Source: Neorhizobium petrolearium (GTDB lineage Bacteria > Pseudomonadota > Alphaproteobacteria > Rhizobiales > Rhizobiaceae). Taken from it: a stretch of DNA of 64,000 nt. A program made the position numbers and the translations under genes. A model generated the notes under the pieces. That model had not been told where the DNA came from. It saw only the letters and a list, made by a program, of their open reading frames with translations, and did not search any database. The stretch lies in NCBI RefSeq assembly GCF_017873175.1, contig NZ_JAGGJW010000006.1, positions 62,001 through 126,000 on the forward strand, given 5' to 3'. Of this stretch, positions 33,937 through 43,202 are shown piece after piece; the first letter of the stretch is position 1; every line of letters starts with the position of its first letter.

Positions 33937-36290
33937 GCGAAATGGAGGGCTTCCACTATATCGGCAAACCGCTGGCGCGAAAGGAAGACAAGCGTCTCGT
34001 CACTGGGCGGGGGCGTTTTGTTGATGACATCGTGGTCCCCGGCGCTCTGCACGCATGCTTCGTGCGCTCGCCGCATGCCCACGCGCGCATCCTGAAGATT
34101 TCAACGGAGGCGGCGTGCGATCTGTCCGGCGTAATCGGCGTCTTTACCGGGGAAGACCTCGACAGATGGACAAACCGGTTGCGGGTGGCGCCGCCGATCG
34201 AGGGCCTCCATCCGACTGAGATTTCGACGTTGCCGATCGATAAGGTCAGGTTTCACGGCGATCCGGTGGCCGTTGTGGTAGCGAAGGACCGGTACGTCGC
34301 CGAGGACGCCACCGAACTTGTTGACGTCGAATACGAACTGCTGCCGGCGATCGCCTCGCTGGAAAATGCGCTTGTCGGCAATGCGGTCCTAGTCGATGAG
34401 ACGCTGCCTTCCAATCTCGTTTCGCATCAGAGCTTTTCCGCTGGAAATGTCGATCGGCGCCGCAAGGAGGCACATACGGTCGTCGAGGCTTCGTTCTACC
34501 AGCATCGCCAGACCCACGTGCCTATGGAAACGCGGGGCTGTGTGGCTGTCTGGGACGCCGGGCGGGAGCACCTTACTTTCCATACCGGCAGTCAGGTCGT
34601 GCATCCGCTGCGCAGCCAGCTTGCGGTCCGCCTTGGACTTTCCGAAAGCCAGGTGGCCGTCATATCCCTCGATGTCGGAGGCGGCTTCGGACAGAAGATC
34701 GCCCTTTACCGGGAGGAACTGACGGTCGCCGCCCTGGCGCGTCATCTGAGCCGTCCGGTGCGCTGGCGCGAGGACCGGAGCGAGAACCTCATGGCAGCAA
34801 GCCACGCGCGCGAAAACTTCTGCCGCACGCGTGCGTCGGTCACGGCGGAAGGGCGAATTCTCGGACTGGAACTCGAAATCACTGAGGATTTCGGAGCCTA
34901 TTGTTTCTATCCGGCCAACTATATGTCACGCGTCGTAGCGATGATCCTGACCGGTCCGTACCGGATCGAGGACTATGCTTTCGACGTCAAGATCGCACTG
35001 ACGAACAAGTGCGGGAACGGCCCGATGCGGGCACCCATGTCCATCACGAGTTGGGTGATGGACGGAACGATCGACGCCGTCGCGCGGCAGCTCGGTCTCG
35101 ACCCCGTCGATGTCCGTCGGACAAACATGATCGGGACGGAAGATCTGCCCTATCGAATGCCGACGGGCGAATTACTGGAGGACATCACACCGGCAGAGAC
35201 ACTGCGCAGTGTGATCGATGCCGTCGGCTACGACGCCTTCCGCAATCGCCAGCGGGCTTTGCGGAATGAGGGACGTTATATCGGGCTCGGGCTTTGCACG
35301 GTCGTGGAATCCACCACCTACGGCTCCGCGTTCTACAAATCGACCGGCATTCCCGGCTCGGGGCACGAGGCCGCGTGGGTCAGGATCGAACCGAGCGGGG
35401 TCGTCAACGCCTCGGTTGGGCTTGGCGCAACAGGCCAGGGCTATGAGACGGCGATGTCGCAGGCAGTGGCCGAGGGATTGGGCGTTGACCCCTCCTGCAT
35501 TCGGATTCATATCGGCAATACCGATGTGGCTCCCTACGGCATGGGCAGCCGTGGCGCGAGGGGCGGCACGGCGGGCGGCGGTTCGCTGTATCTGTGCGCG
35601 CAAAAAGCACGCGGACATGTGTTGCGGATCGCCGCGCACGAGCTCGGCCTGAATTCGGCATCCGATCTTCGTCTCCTGGCCGGCCGGGTGGAAAGGCTCC
35701 TCAATGGCGTATGGAGCGCAACGGGGATCAGCCTCGCCGACATCGCCAGGACAGCCTATCTCGATCCGACAAACCTGCCGGATGGGGTCGCGCCGGGGCT
35801 TGATTTCTCGCTGACCTACGATCCCCCGCCGATGACCTATTCCAACTCTTCGCACGCCTGCGAAGTCGAGGTGGATATCCGCACCGGGATGCTCAGCATC
35901 TCCCGTTACGTGGTTTCGGAGGATTGCGGGACCGTTATCAACCCGATCGTCGTGCGTGGCCAGCAGCAGGGTGCCATCGCTATGGGACTGAGCGGGGCCA
36001 TGCTTGAGGAAGTCGTCTACGACGAGAACGGGCAAAATCTCTCCGCCACGTTCGCCGACTACCTGGTGGCGACGGCCTGTGAACTGCCGAACTTCGAAAT
36101 TCTCCACAACCACACGCCGAACAAGCGTACGCCGGCCGGCATCAAAGGCATGGCCGAAGGCGGTGTGATGGGATCGATCGCGTCGTTGACCAATGCCGTC
36201 AACGACGCGCTGGCGCCATTCGGCGTCGTGGCGAACCGCCAGCCGCTTTCCCCGCAATATCTGCGGTCATTGTTGCGCGAGCGCATGTGA
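33933..36290 (+). CDS. Molybdenum hydroxylase large, molybdopterin-binding subunit (CoxL/CutL type)
   Basis: A 785-residue catalytic subunit starting at GTG 33933 (GAGGAG upstream, GTGA overlap with the previous stop). The start of the fold is YIGKPLARKEDKRLVTGRGRFVDDI. Cofactor motifs are GGGFGQKI, the GPMRAPMSIT loop (in place of the common AYRGAGRPE), GATGQGYETA, and the catalytic Glu region GIKGMAEGGVMGS. The CO dehydrogenase signature VAYRCSFR is absent, so this is not a CO-oxidising enzyme but a hydroxylase of a heterocycle or aldehyde. A molybdenum cofactor (probably cytosine dinucleotide form, as in this subgroup) is expected. Confidence 0.93.
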   Translation: MSEMEGFHYIGKPLARKEDKRLVTGRGRFVDDIVVPGALHACFVRSPHAHARILKISTEAACDLSGVIGVFTGEDLDRWTNRLRVAPPIEGLHPTEISTLPIDKVRFHGDPVAVVVAKDRYVAEDATELVDVEYELLPAIASLENALVGNAVLVDETLPSNLVSHQSFSAGNVDRRRKEAHTVVEASFYQHRQTHVPMETRGCVAVWDAGREHLTFHTGSQVVHPLRSQLAVRLGLSESQVAVISLDVGGGFGQKIALYREELTVAALARHLSRPVRWREDRSENLMAASHARENFCRTRASVTAEGRILGLELEITEDFGAYCFYPANYMSRVVAMILTGPYRIEDYAFDVKIALTNKCGNGPMRAPMSITSWVMDGTIDAVARQLGLDPVDVRRTNMIGTEDLPYRMPTGELLEDITPAETLRSVIDAVGYDAFRNRQRALRNEGRYIGLGLCTVVESTTYGSAFYKSTGIPGSGHEAAWVRIEPSGVVNASVGLGATGQGYETAMSQAVAEGLGVDPSCIRIHIGNTDVAPYGMGSRGARGGTAGGGSLYLCAQKARGHVLRIAAHELGLNSASDLRLLAGRVERLLNGVWSATGISLADIARTAYLDPTNLPDGVAPGLDFSLTYDPPPMTYSNSSHACEVEVDIRTGMLSISRYVVSEDCGTVINPIVVRGQQQGAIAMGLSGAMLEEVVYDENGQNLSATFADYLVATACELPNFEILHNHTPNKRTPAGIKGMAEGGVMGSIASLTNAVNDALAPFGVVANRQPLSPQYLRSLLRERM

Positions 36291-36319
36291 GCCCGCCTGG
36301 CTGAAAGGACAGAACTGAA

Positions 36320-37213
36320 ATGAACAGTACAGATAGCAGGAAAAAAGTCGGCTTCGTCGGCCTGGGAATCATGGGGCGCAGCATGGCGGGCCACATTCTC
36401 GACGGCGGGCATGAGCTGCATGTCTACAACAGGACAAAAGGCAAAGGAGCCGAATTGGTTGCCAAGGGCGCCGTCTGGCACGACAGCGCAGGAGAGGTGG
36501 CGGCGGCGTGCGACATCCTTGTCACCATCGTCGGTTATCCCAAGGATGTCGAGGAAACCTATCTCGGCGCCGGCGGGATCGTAGAGAGGGCAAAAGCGGG
36601 GGCGGTGCTCATCGACATGACCACTTCCAGCCCTACGCTCGCCGTCGAGATTGCGGCGAAAGCGGCGCAAAAAGGCGTTATGACGCTCGATGCGCCAGTC
36701 TCCGGGGGGGGCCTCGGTGCGAAGGCGGGCAAACTTTCGATCATGGTCGGGGGGGACGACGCCGCGTTCAACGTCGCTCTGCCCGTCCTCAGGCTGATGG
36801 GCGAAAACATCGTCCTGCAAGGTGGGCCGGGGGCGGGACAGCACACGAAGATGAGCAACCAGATCGCCATCGCTTCAACCATGCTCGCCGTCAGCGAGAG
36901 TCTCGCCTATGCCAAGGCGTCCGGGCTCGATGCAGGACGGGTCCTGTCTTCGATCGGAACCGGAGCCGCGTCCAGCTTCGCCTTGAATGTCCTCGGCCCG
37001 AAGATGCTGGCCGACGACTATGCTCCCGGCTTCTACGTGCATCACTTCATCAAGGATATGTCGATCGCCATCGCTGAAGCAGAGCGGATGAAGCTCGACC
37101 TGCCGGGCCTCGCGCTGGCCAAGCGGCTCTATGAGACGCTCGCGTCGAGCGGATTCGGTGAGGAGGGAACGCAGGCGATCTACAGGCTCTACGAACAGCA
37201 CGCCGGGAAATAG
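36320..37213 (+). CDS. NAD(P)-dependent beta-hydroxyacid dehydrogenase family (GlxR/MmsB-like)
   Basis: A 297-residue reductase: the nucleotide-binding VGFVGLGIMGRSMAGHIL, the substrate motif LDAPVSGGGLGAKAGKLSIMVGGD and the catalytic Lys in GAGQHTKMSNQI are intact. Members reduce tartronate semialdehyde or oxidise 3-hydroxyisobutyrate and similar beta-hydroxy acids. Placed after the molybdenum hydroxylase, it probably handles a hydroxylated intermediate; the substrate is not known. Confidence 0.92.
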   Translation: MNSTDSRKKVGFVGLGIMGRSMAGHILDGGHELHVYNRTKGKGAELVAKGAVWHDSAGEVAAACDILVTIVGYPKDVEETYLGAGGIVERAKAGAVLIDMTTSSPTLAVEIAAKAAQKGVMTLDAPVSGGGLGAKAGKLSIMVGGDDAAFNVALPVLRLMGENIVLQGGPGAGQHTKMSNQIAIASTMLAVSESLAYAKASGLDAGRVLSSIGTGAASSFALNVLGPKMLADDYAPGFYVHHFIKDMSIAIAEAERMKLDLPGLALAKRLYETLASSGFGEEGTQAIYRLYEQHAGK

Positions 37214-37222
37214 GAAACGGCA

Positions 37223-37834
37223 ATGGAATTTGTTGGCGAACATGTCATCCCTGCGCCGATCGACAAGGTATGGGTTGGGCTGAACGATCCGGAAACCCTC
37301 CGGCGCAGCATTCCGGGCTGTTCTGAGATGCAGCAGACCGGAGACAGGGAATTCACGGCATCGGTGGTCGCGAAAGTCGGACCGGTTTCCGCCACGTTCA
37401 AGGGTAAGGTGGAACTGAGCGACCTCGATCCGCCCTTCGGCTATATACTATCGGGGCGAGGTCAGGGAGGCCCGGCAGGCTTTGCGAAAGGCTCGGCGAG
37501 GATCAGGCTGACGCCACAGGGAGACCGCACGCTACTCGCCTATGTTGCCGATGTCGACATCGGCGGCAAACTTGCAAGCGTCGGGGGGAGGCTGATCCAG
37601 AGCATCGCAAAGAAAAATGCGGAGGATTTCTTTTCCAGTTTTTCCGCCGTGCTTTCCGGCGGAACGGGCCAGACCGGCGAGCAGCCGAATGGTTCTTCCG
37701 ACGGGCATGAGCACTCGCCCCCAGGCCCGCCATCGGCGAACACTCACATACCGTTGATCGACCGGATCGCCTGGTTGCTGGTCGGTATGGCAATCGGCGT
37801 GGCGGGTACGCTCGTGTCGGGAGTCACGCAATGA
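37223..37834 (+). CDS. CoxG-like SRPBCC protein with C-terminal membrane anchor
   Basis: A 203-residue protein. Residues 1-145 form a CoxG-type SRPBCC fold (MEFVGEHVIPAPIDKVWVGLNDPETLRRSIPGCSEMQ, FKGKVELSDLDPPFGYILSGRGQGG). A Ser/Gly/Pro-rich linker leads to a transmembrane helix at the end (IAWLLVGMAIGVAGTLVSGV). In the CO dehydrogenase system CoxG recruits the enzyme to the membrane, so here it probably tethers the molybdenum hydroxylase. It overlaps the next gene by 4 bases. Confidence 0.88.
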   Translation: MEFVGEHVIPAPIDKVWVGLNDPETLRRSIPGCSEMQQTGDREFTASVVAKVGPVSATFKGKVELSDLDPPFGYILSGRGQGGPAGFAKGSARIRLTPQGDRTLLAYVADVDIGGKLASVGGRLIQSIAKKNAEDFFSSFSAVLSGGTGQTGEQPNGSSDGHEHSPPGPPSANTHIPLIDRIAWLLVGMAIGVAGTLVSGVTQ

Positions 37835-39006
37835 ATACTACAGACTGCATCAAGTCCTTGGAGCCGAAGCTGATCGAATGGCGCCGCCAATTGCACGAGT
37901 ACCCGGAAACGGCCTTTGAAGAGCATCGGACTGCGGCCTTCATTGCAGAAAAATTACGGGATGCCGGCCTGGAGGTATACGAAGGGATCGGGCGCACGGG
38001 CGTTGTCGGCGTATTGCGCAACGGGGAAGGGCCCTCTGTTGCATTGCGGGCCGATATCGACGCTCTCGACATCGCCGAGGCGACGGGTTTGCCCTATGCC
38101 TCGAAGGTGCCCGGCAAAATGCACGCCTGCGGTCATGACGGCCATACCGCGATGCTGCTCGGCGCCGCCCGTCTGATGGCGGCCAATCCTCCCCGCGGAA
38201 CGGTCGTTTTCATCTTTCAGCCAGCGGAGGAGAACCATGGCGGCGCCCAGGTCATGATCGAGGACGGCTTGTTCGATCGCTTCCCGGCAGACCGCGTCTT
38301 CGGGATGCACAACTGGCCCGGTCTGCCGGTAGGCACATTTGCAATCCATCCCGGCCCGATGATGGCGGCCCAGGACAATTTCGAACTGAAGATCATCGGA
38401 AAGGGCGCCCATGCCGGCATGCCGCATCAGGGGATCGACCCGATCCTTGTCGCCGGCCAGATCAATACGGCCTGGCAGGCAATCGTCAGCCGCACGCTGA
38501 GCCCGGCAGATGCAGCGGTGATCAGTATTACGCAGATCCACGCAGGCGATACCTGGAACATCATTCCGGACACGGTATTAATTCGGGGCACGGCGCGGTC
38601 GCTGACGCCGGAGGTGCGCGACCGGCTTGAGGCCGAGATGGCGCATCGCGCGCGGCTGGTGGCGGAGACTTTCGGCGCTCGAGCGGAGTTGGATTATCAG
38701 AGGCGTTATCCGGCGACGATCAACACAGAGGCGGAAACCGACATTGCCAGGGCGGCTGCGCAAACCGTGTCCAACGAGGGTTTTGTTTATCACGATATGC
38801 CGGCGAGCATGGGAGCGGAAGACTTTTCGTTCATGCTTCGGAAGAAACCGGGGGCCTACATCTGGATCGGAAATGGCAGCGCGGACTGTGGGCGGAATCT
38901 CCATAGTCCGGGTTATGACTTCAACGACGAGGCTCTCACGCTCGGCGTTCACTACTGGATGCAAGTCGCCCATCGTGCGCTTGCACTCAATAGTCTCGTT
39001 TCCTGA
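37831..39006 (+). CDS. M20 family amidohydrolase (hippurate hydrolase type)
   Basis: A 391-residue M20D peptidase-like hydrolase: SLEPKLIEWRRQLHEYPETAFEEHRTA start, the metal site KMHACGHDGHTAMLLGA with its Cys ligand, PAEENHGGAQVMIEDG with the catalytic Glu, and later MGAEDFSFM. These enzymes cleave N-acyl or N-carbamoyl bonds. As the last gene of the array it could release an acyl group from the imported compound. No signal peptide is present, so it works in the cytoplasm. Confidence 0.93.
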   Translation: MNTTDCIKSLEPKLIEWRRQLHEYPETAFEEHRTAAFIAEKLRDAGLEVYEGIGRTGVVGVLRNGEGPSVALRADIDALDIAEATGLPYASKVPGKMHACGHDGHTAMLLGAARLMAANPPRGTVVFIFQPAEENHGGAQVMIEDGLFDRFPADRVFGMHNWPGLPVGTFAIHPGPMMAAQDNFELKIIGKGAHAGMPHQGIDPILVAGQINTAWQAIVSRTLSPADAAVISITQIHAGDTWNIIPDTVLIRGTARSLTPEVRDRLEAEMAHRARLVAETFGARAELDYQRRYPATINTEAETDIARAAAQTVSNEGFVYHDMPASMGAEDFSFMLRKKPGAYIWIGNGSADCGRNLHSPGYDFNDEALTLGVHYWMQVAHRALALNSLVS

Positions 39007-39263
39007 CCGGACCGTGCTCCTCGGATCTTGTCGCAAAGCAGCCGGAGCCGATGCTCGGCATCGTCATGTCTGGATGGCGCCCGCTTGGCAAGGTGACTTC
39101 CGAGATGGTTGAGGTTGGCGGGTCGGGTGCAAGTATGTCTCCGGTCCGTAAGCGCGGTTTGATCATTGCGATGTCGGGCATCCCAACGCTCACCGGGCTC
39201 TTGCGGGTCATACAGACCGGCCGGATCATTTTCTTCCGGGCTCCACTTGGGGGGAGGCGCTCA

Positions 39264-40988
39264 TCATGAGCGCGAAGCCGAAGTGAGGTTAACCGCGTCT
39301 TGGTAGCTGGCGGTTGTGGCCGGAACGGGCTTGTGTGGGAGATATTCGACCTGCGGTACCCGTGGAATGTTGGCCTGCGAATAAGCTTCCGCCGATTTGA
39401 ACGGCTGCGTTTGAAAAAAGCGGAGTTTCTCCGCCAAGATCGGGCGTTGCCCTTCGATGAGGAGGATCATCCTATCCTCCGGCATTTGTCGGATTTCCTG
39501 AGGCATCATCAGATCACGATCTCGGATCTGTTCGACCTTGGTCCGTCGCGGTAAACCGAAAAATTCGATCGTTCGCGATTCCGATTGATAGCGGATTGTG
39601 CGTTTGCCGAGCGCCCGCGACGCGTATTCAGCCGTCGCCTGGTCGTTGGCGCCGAGGATGAGCTGATAGCCGCAATTGCCAAGCAGGGAGTGACGCGAGG
39701 TCTCGCCATAGATTTCATCGAGGTTCTTCAAATCCTGGATGATGAAGGCGAGTTTGATGTTATAGCCGGCAACATAAGGCAGCTTCATCATGATCTCATC
39801 CATCCGCCTCAACTGACGGAACTCGTCGAGGAGGAAATAGACCGGCAGCGAATTCTGATTGTGCTCGAGCGTGAGAATATCCATGGCCTGTTGCACGAAC
39901 AAAGTAAGGAGGGGGCGCAACAGCGTGATATCCCTCAGACTTGGCGCTAGATAAATGGAGATCGGCCGATGCTTCATGGCATGCAAGTTCATGTCGGTAA
40001 CGCGTGTCGCTGCAACCACCCGTTCATTCTTGAAGGGGCGCATGGCCTTTTGGATATCGAGAAGAGCGGACGCAGCGGCGCGATCGGAAAGCGCGATAAA
40101 GGAATTGAAGCTCTCCATCGTGAACTTAGAAAGGCCAGGTTCTTTCTCGTTGACGCATTTCATCAACTCCTGAAGATTGAGGCCTGTATTGAAAAAGGAA
40201 TTGACCTCTGTGAGATTGCGACGGTCTTTATAAAACGGGCTTTCCAGTACATAGCTGATGACGCCGGCAAGCGCCTGTTGCGCGGTCGCTTGCCAGATCG
40301 AATTTTCAGAGTCGATATTTTCAGGGATGAGTATGTTGGCGATGTTTTGAATGTCGGCGGTGCGGTCACCGCGTTCTGTGCGAACGAAATCGAGGGGGTT
40401 GTAGCAGTTTGTCGTTACCGCCCCCGGTGCGAACAGAAATACTTCGCTGCCGTCTCGACGACGATATCCGGCGGTTGCCCTGAAAATCTCACCTTTCAGA
40501 TCGGTGACGATCATCGAACCTTGGTGCATCAGGGCATTGGGAATGACGTAACCTGCACCTTTGCCGGAGCGTGTCGGGCCGATAATGACGTGGTGCCGGT
40601 CGTCCTTGACCCTTAGAATTCTTGATCCCAGCCGGCCGAAGATATGGCCCTTTTTGCGAAACCATTTGCCACGTCGAAGCGAAGTCCTGTCCTGAAATGC
40701 CGCGTCGCCCAAAGGGTTCGTGGTCGGCTTTGGACCAAGATGGGCCATGAGACCGGCGACCAGCGTGGCTGGCACCGCTGCCCAAAGTGCGACTTTCTGT
40801 AGGATAGGATCGGTCGGATAGGACCAGAACTGCTGGATCGGCGAAAAGGGATTGCTCGTGATCGTGGCCTTGAGAATCCGTCCATCCTCGTAGAAAAGCA
40901 GAAGCCCCAGGCCGTAGGCGAGCAGCCAGACAAGCAATGCGATCGCGGCGCAGAAACACAAGTAGAAGCTTTGGAACTGTCTGATCAC
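39264..40988 (-). CDS. virD4: T4SS coupling protein VirD4/TraG
   Basis: A 574-residue VirD4-type coupling ATPase. Two N-terminal membrane helices (FCAAIALLVWLLAYGLGLLLFY and VALWAAVPATLVAGLMAHL) anchor it. Walker A is IIGPTRSGKGAGYVIPNAL, and Walker B is VYFLLDEFRQL. It links DNA or protein cargo to the VirB channel. ATG at 40988 overlaps the virB11 stop (ATGA), and the gene ends the T4SS operon. Substrate in this system is unknown because no intact relaxase is close by. Confidence 0.95.
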   Translation of the reverse strand: MIRQFQSFYLCFCAAIALLVWLLAYGLGLLLFYEDGRILKATITSNPFSPIQQFWSYPTDPILQKVALWAAVPATLVAGLMAHLGPKPTTNPLGDAAFQDRTSLRRGKWFRKKGHIFGRLGSRILRVKDDRHHVIIGPTRSGKGAGYVIPNALMHQGSMIVTDLKGEIFRATAGYRRRDGSEVFLFAPGAVTTNCYNPLDFVRTERGDRTADIQNIANILIPENIDSENSIWQATAQQALAGVISYVLESPFYKDRRNLTEVNSFFNTGLNLQELMKCVNEKEPGLSKFTMESFNSFIALSDRAAASALLDIQKAMRPFKNERVVAATRVTDMNLHAMKHRPISIYLAPSLRDITLLRPLLTLFVQQAMDILTLEHNQNSLPVYFLLDEFRQLRRMDEIMMKLPYVAGYNIKLAFIIQDLKNLDEIYGETSRHSLLGNCGYQLILGANDQATAEYASRALGKRTIRYQSESRTIEFFGLPRRTKVEQIRDRDLMMPQEIRQMPEDRMILLIEGQRPILAEKLRFFQTQPFKSAEAYSQANIPRVPQVEYLPHKPVPATTASYQDAVNLTSASRS

Positions 40989-41989
40989 GGCTCGTCTCGC
41001 GCAAAGAAAATCTCAGAGACGCTCCGCTTGCCGCCTTCGCGGCGCAACTGGATGACGACCGGAATGACCATCCGGATGTAGGACATGAGATCGTGCTTTA
41101 AGAAGCCTGAAGAGATACCGGCCTGCTGGATCATCATCGCAAGCTGTTCGTAGGCGCCCAAGGGTGTATCGGCATGGACCGTGGACATGCTGCCGGGATG
41201 ACCGGTGTTGATGGCGCGAAGGAAGGAAAACGCTTCACTTCCGCGAATTTCGCCCATGAACAGCCGATCGGGGCGCATGCGCAATGAGGCTTCGAGCAAA
41301 CTTTGGATCGATACATCGGCCGTACCCTGGTCACCTTTTGAGGCAACCAGGTGGACCGTGTTCGGCTGGGGAGGGAAAAGTTCTCGTGTGTCTTCGAGCG
41401 TGATGATCCGCTCATGTTGGGGGACACTCTTCAGGCAGGCGTTGAGGAATGTCGTTTTGCCGGAGGACGTGCCGCCGCTGATCAGGATGGAGACCCGCTG
41501 ACTGATGGCCGTATGAATGAAGTCGTAAATCCTGTTTGCTCGCAGATGCCCAACCAGCGTGTGATCGAGGTCGCTGAGGCCGCCGACGGCAACCGACACC
41601 TTGTCCAGCGAGCCGTTGTCCCGATATTCCTCGAGCGTAAAATCATTGATCACCTGTTTGCGGATAGAGACCGAACCGCCGCCGGATGCAGCCGGCGGCA
41701 AGACGATCTGGATGCGTTCGCCGGTCGGTAGTGAGGCGCTGAGGATCGGCTTGGTACGGCTGACAAACTGGTCGGTCGCCGCTGCAACCCGCTCGCCTAT
41801 ATTCTGGATTTCGTCAGCCGTTAGGCTGCTGATGTGATGATGCTCCATATATTCGGCACCACGCCGCTCGATATAGACATGGCCAGGCCCGTTGACGGCA
41901 ATCTCCATGACCGCCGGATCGTCAAGGAACGGCCGGAGCGGTTCGAGGGCGCGATTGAGGAAATAATAACGATCGCGCCTGGTCGACAT
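40985..41989 (-). CDS. virB11: T4SS ATPase VirB11
   Basis: A 334-residue hexameric AAA-type ATPase at the base of the T4SS. ATG at 41989 lies 4 bases after the virB10 stop; a GTG at 42013 would overlap it. Walker A ILISGGTSSGKTTFLNA, Asp box TLEDTRELF, Walker B RPDRLFMGEIRGSEAF and His box GHPGSMSTVHAD are all present. The N-terminal domain (MSTRRDRYYFLNRALEPLRPFLDDPAVMEIAVNGPG) is normal. Confidence 0.96.
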   Translation of the reverse strand: MSTRRDRYYFLNRALEPLRPFLDDPAVMEIAVNGPGHVYIERRGAEYMEHHHISSLTADEIQNIGERVAAATDQFVSRTKPILSASLPTGERIQIVLPPAASGGGSVSIRKQVINDFTLEEYRDNGSLDKVSVAVGGLSDLDHTLVGHLRANRIYDFIHTAISQRVSILISGGTSSGKTTFLNACLKSVPQHERIITLEDTRELFPPQPNTVHLVASKGDQGTADVSIQSLLEASLRMRPDRLFMGEIRGSEAFSFLRAINTGHPGSMSTVHADTPLGAYEQLAMMIQQAGISSGFLKHDLMSYIRMVIPVVIQLRREGGKRSVSEIFFARDEP

Positions 41990-41993
41990 GACA

Positions 41994-43202
41994 TTACCTG
42001 TCGTGACGTTCACGTCGGATCTCCTTCATTGCTTCGGTGATCGGATCGTCATAAAGGGCGCTGAAGTCGAGGTCTTGGCGCACATAGACAAAGATGCGCT
42101 CGCCTTGAGGAACATTGATCGTCGGCGCGATGCGCAGGTTTTCCGAAAGAACGGTATTCGCCATATTGCTGAAGGTCTCAGCGATGGTTTCTCGCGCGAG
42201 CTCCGCGCCACGCTCTGCGTCATCGCCGTTGCCAGAAGCCCGTTCGCTGCCGTATCCCGTCAGATAGCTTGCGCCAGCACCGACGATCGACAACATGATC
42301 GAGGCGCCGAACCGTTCACGGAACTTGTTGTCGACATGGCCGGTCAACCCAGACCTTCCCAGCCCGTCGGCGCCGATTGAATCAAGTCTGACGGAGACGC
42401 CATCGTCGCGGATGAGACGGGTCCAGATGACAAAAATGCGCTTTTGACCACGCGTGATCTCTGACTGGTATTCTCCAATGAGGCGCGTGCCGGTCGGGAT
42501 TAGGATGCGTCGACCGTCGAAAGAATAGACGTCTTGTGACGTAATGGCCCTGATTTGGCCGGGCAGATCGCTATTAATCGCCGTTTCCAAAATGCCGGGG
42601 ATCAACGTTCCTTCGGTAATCATGGCATCGATCCGCTCGATCCGGCGGGCCTTGGCGCTACGGCTGGCCAGATTGGAGGCTGCATTGAGATATTTGCTGT
42701 TGCGATCGGCGCCGGCGACCGTCACGCCTGAGCTGCCTTCGTCGCGGAGACTACGACCATCATTGCCGCCGACGATGTCATCCATTGCAATCAGCTTTGA
42801 CATGTAGCGTTTCGGAAAAGCCTCCTCGGCAGGCGAGGGGGGCATTGGCGGCTGAGCCACCTCTTTCGGCGGAGGTACGTCAAAGGTCGTCGTCTCGGGA
42901 GGCGGTTTTTCCGGGGGAGCGGGTGGCGGCAGATTGATGACAGGCTGCTCGGGAGCGGGCGAGGGCTTTTCTGTTTCCCTCAGAAAGGACGGCGGCCTGA
43001 AGGTCGTCGTCTGAAATTCCTCGTCACTCTGGATGTTTTCGGTGTTTTTTTCGCCGGAGGTTGTGACGACGAAGTACGCGGTGGCAATCCCGCCCAGAAA
43101 CAGGGCTATTGCTCCAAGCCTTTGGTCTCGTCGAGCGTTTCGATCCTTGACCGGCGTGTCGTCGGCCACGGCCATCGCCTCTAGTTCCGGGCTTAACTTC
43201 AT
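41994..43202 (-). CDS. virB10: T4SS channel protein VirB10
   Basis: A 402-residue protein spanning inner and outer membranes. A short cytoplasmic part is followed by a membrane helix (LGAIALFLGGIATAYFVV), a proline-rich periplasmic stretch (PPPAPPEKPPPETTTFDVPPP), and the C-terminal TrbI domain with LIPGILETAINSDLPGQIRAI, RILIPTGTRLIGEYQSE and GFV-type motifs. Its start overlaps the virB9 stop by one base (TGATG). Confidence 0.95.
   Translation of the reverse strand: MKLSPELEAMAVADDTPVKDRNARRDQRLGAIALFLGGIATAYFVVTTSGEKNTENIQSDEEFQTTTFRPPSFLRETEKPSPAPEQPVINLPPPAPPEKPPPETTTFDVPPPKEVAQPPMPPSPAEEAFPKRYMSKLIAMDDIVGGNDGRSLRDEGSSGVTVAGADRNSKYLNAASNLASRSAKARRIERIDAMITEGTLIPGILETAINSDLPGQIRAITSQDVYSFDGRRILIPTGTRLIGEYQSEITRGQKRIFVIWTRLIRDDGVSVRLDSIGADGLGRSGLTGHVDNKFRERFGASIMLSIVGAGASYLTGYGSERASGNGDDAERGAELARETIAETFSNMANTVLSENLRIAPTINVPQGERIFVYVRQDLDFSALYDDPITEAMKEIRRERHDR

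Noticed and set aside
39007..39263. Attachment site or gene between the catabolic array and virD4
   Set aside because: No repeat of the tRNA-Val or tRNA-Asp 3' ends was seen near 39.0-39.3 kb, and the short frames there have no recognisable content.
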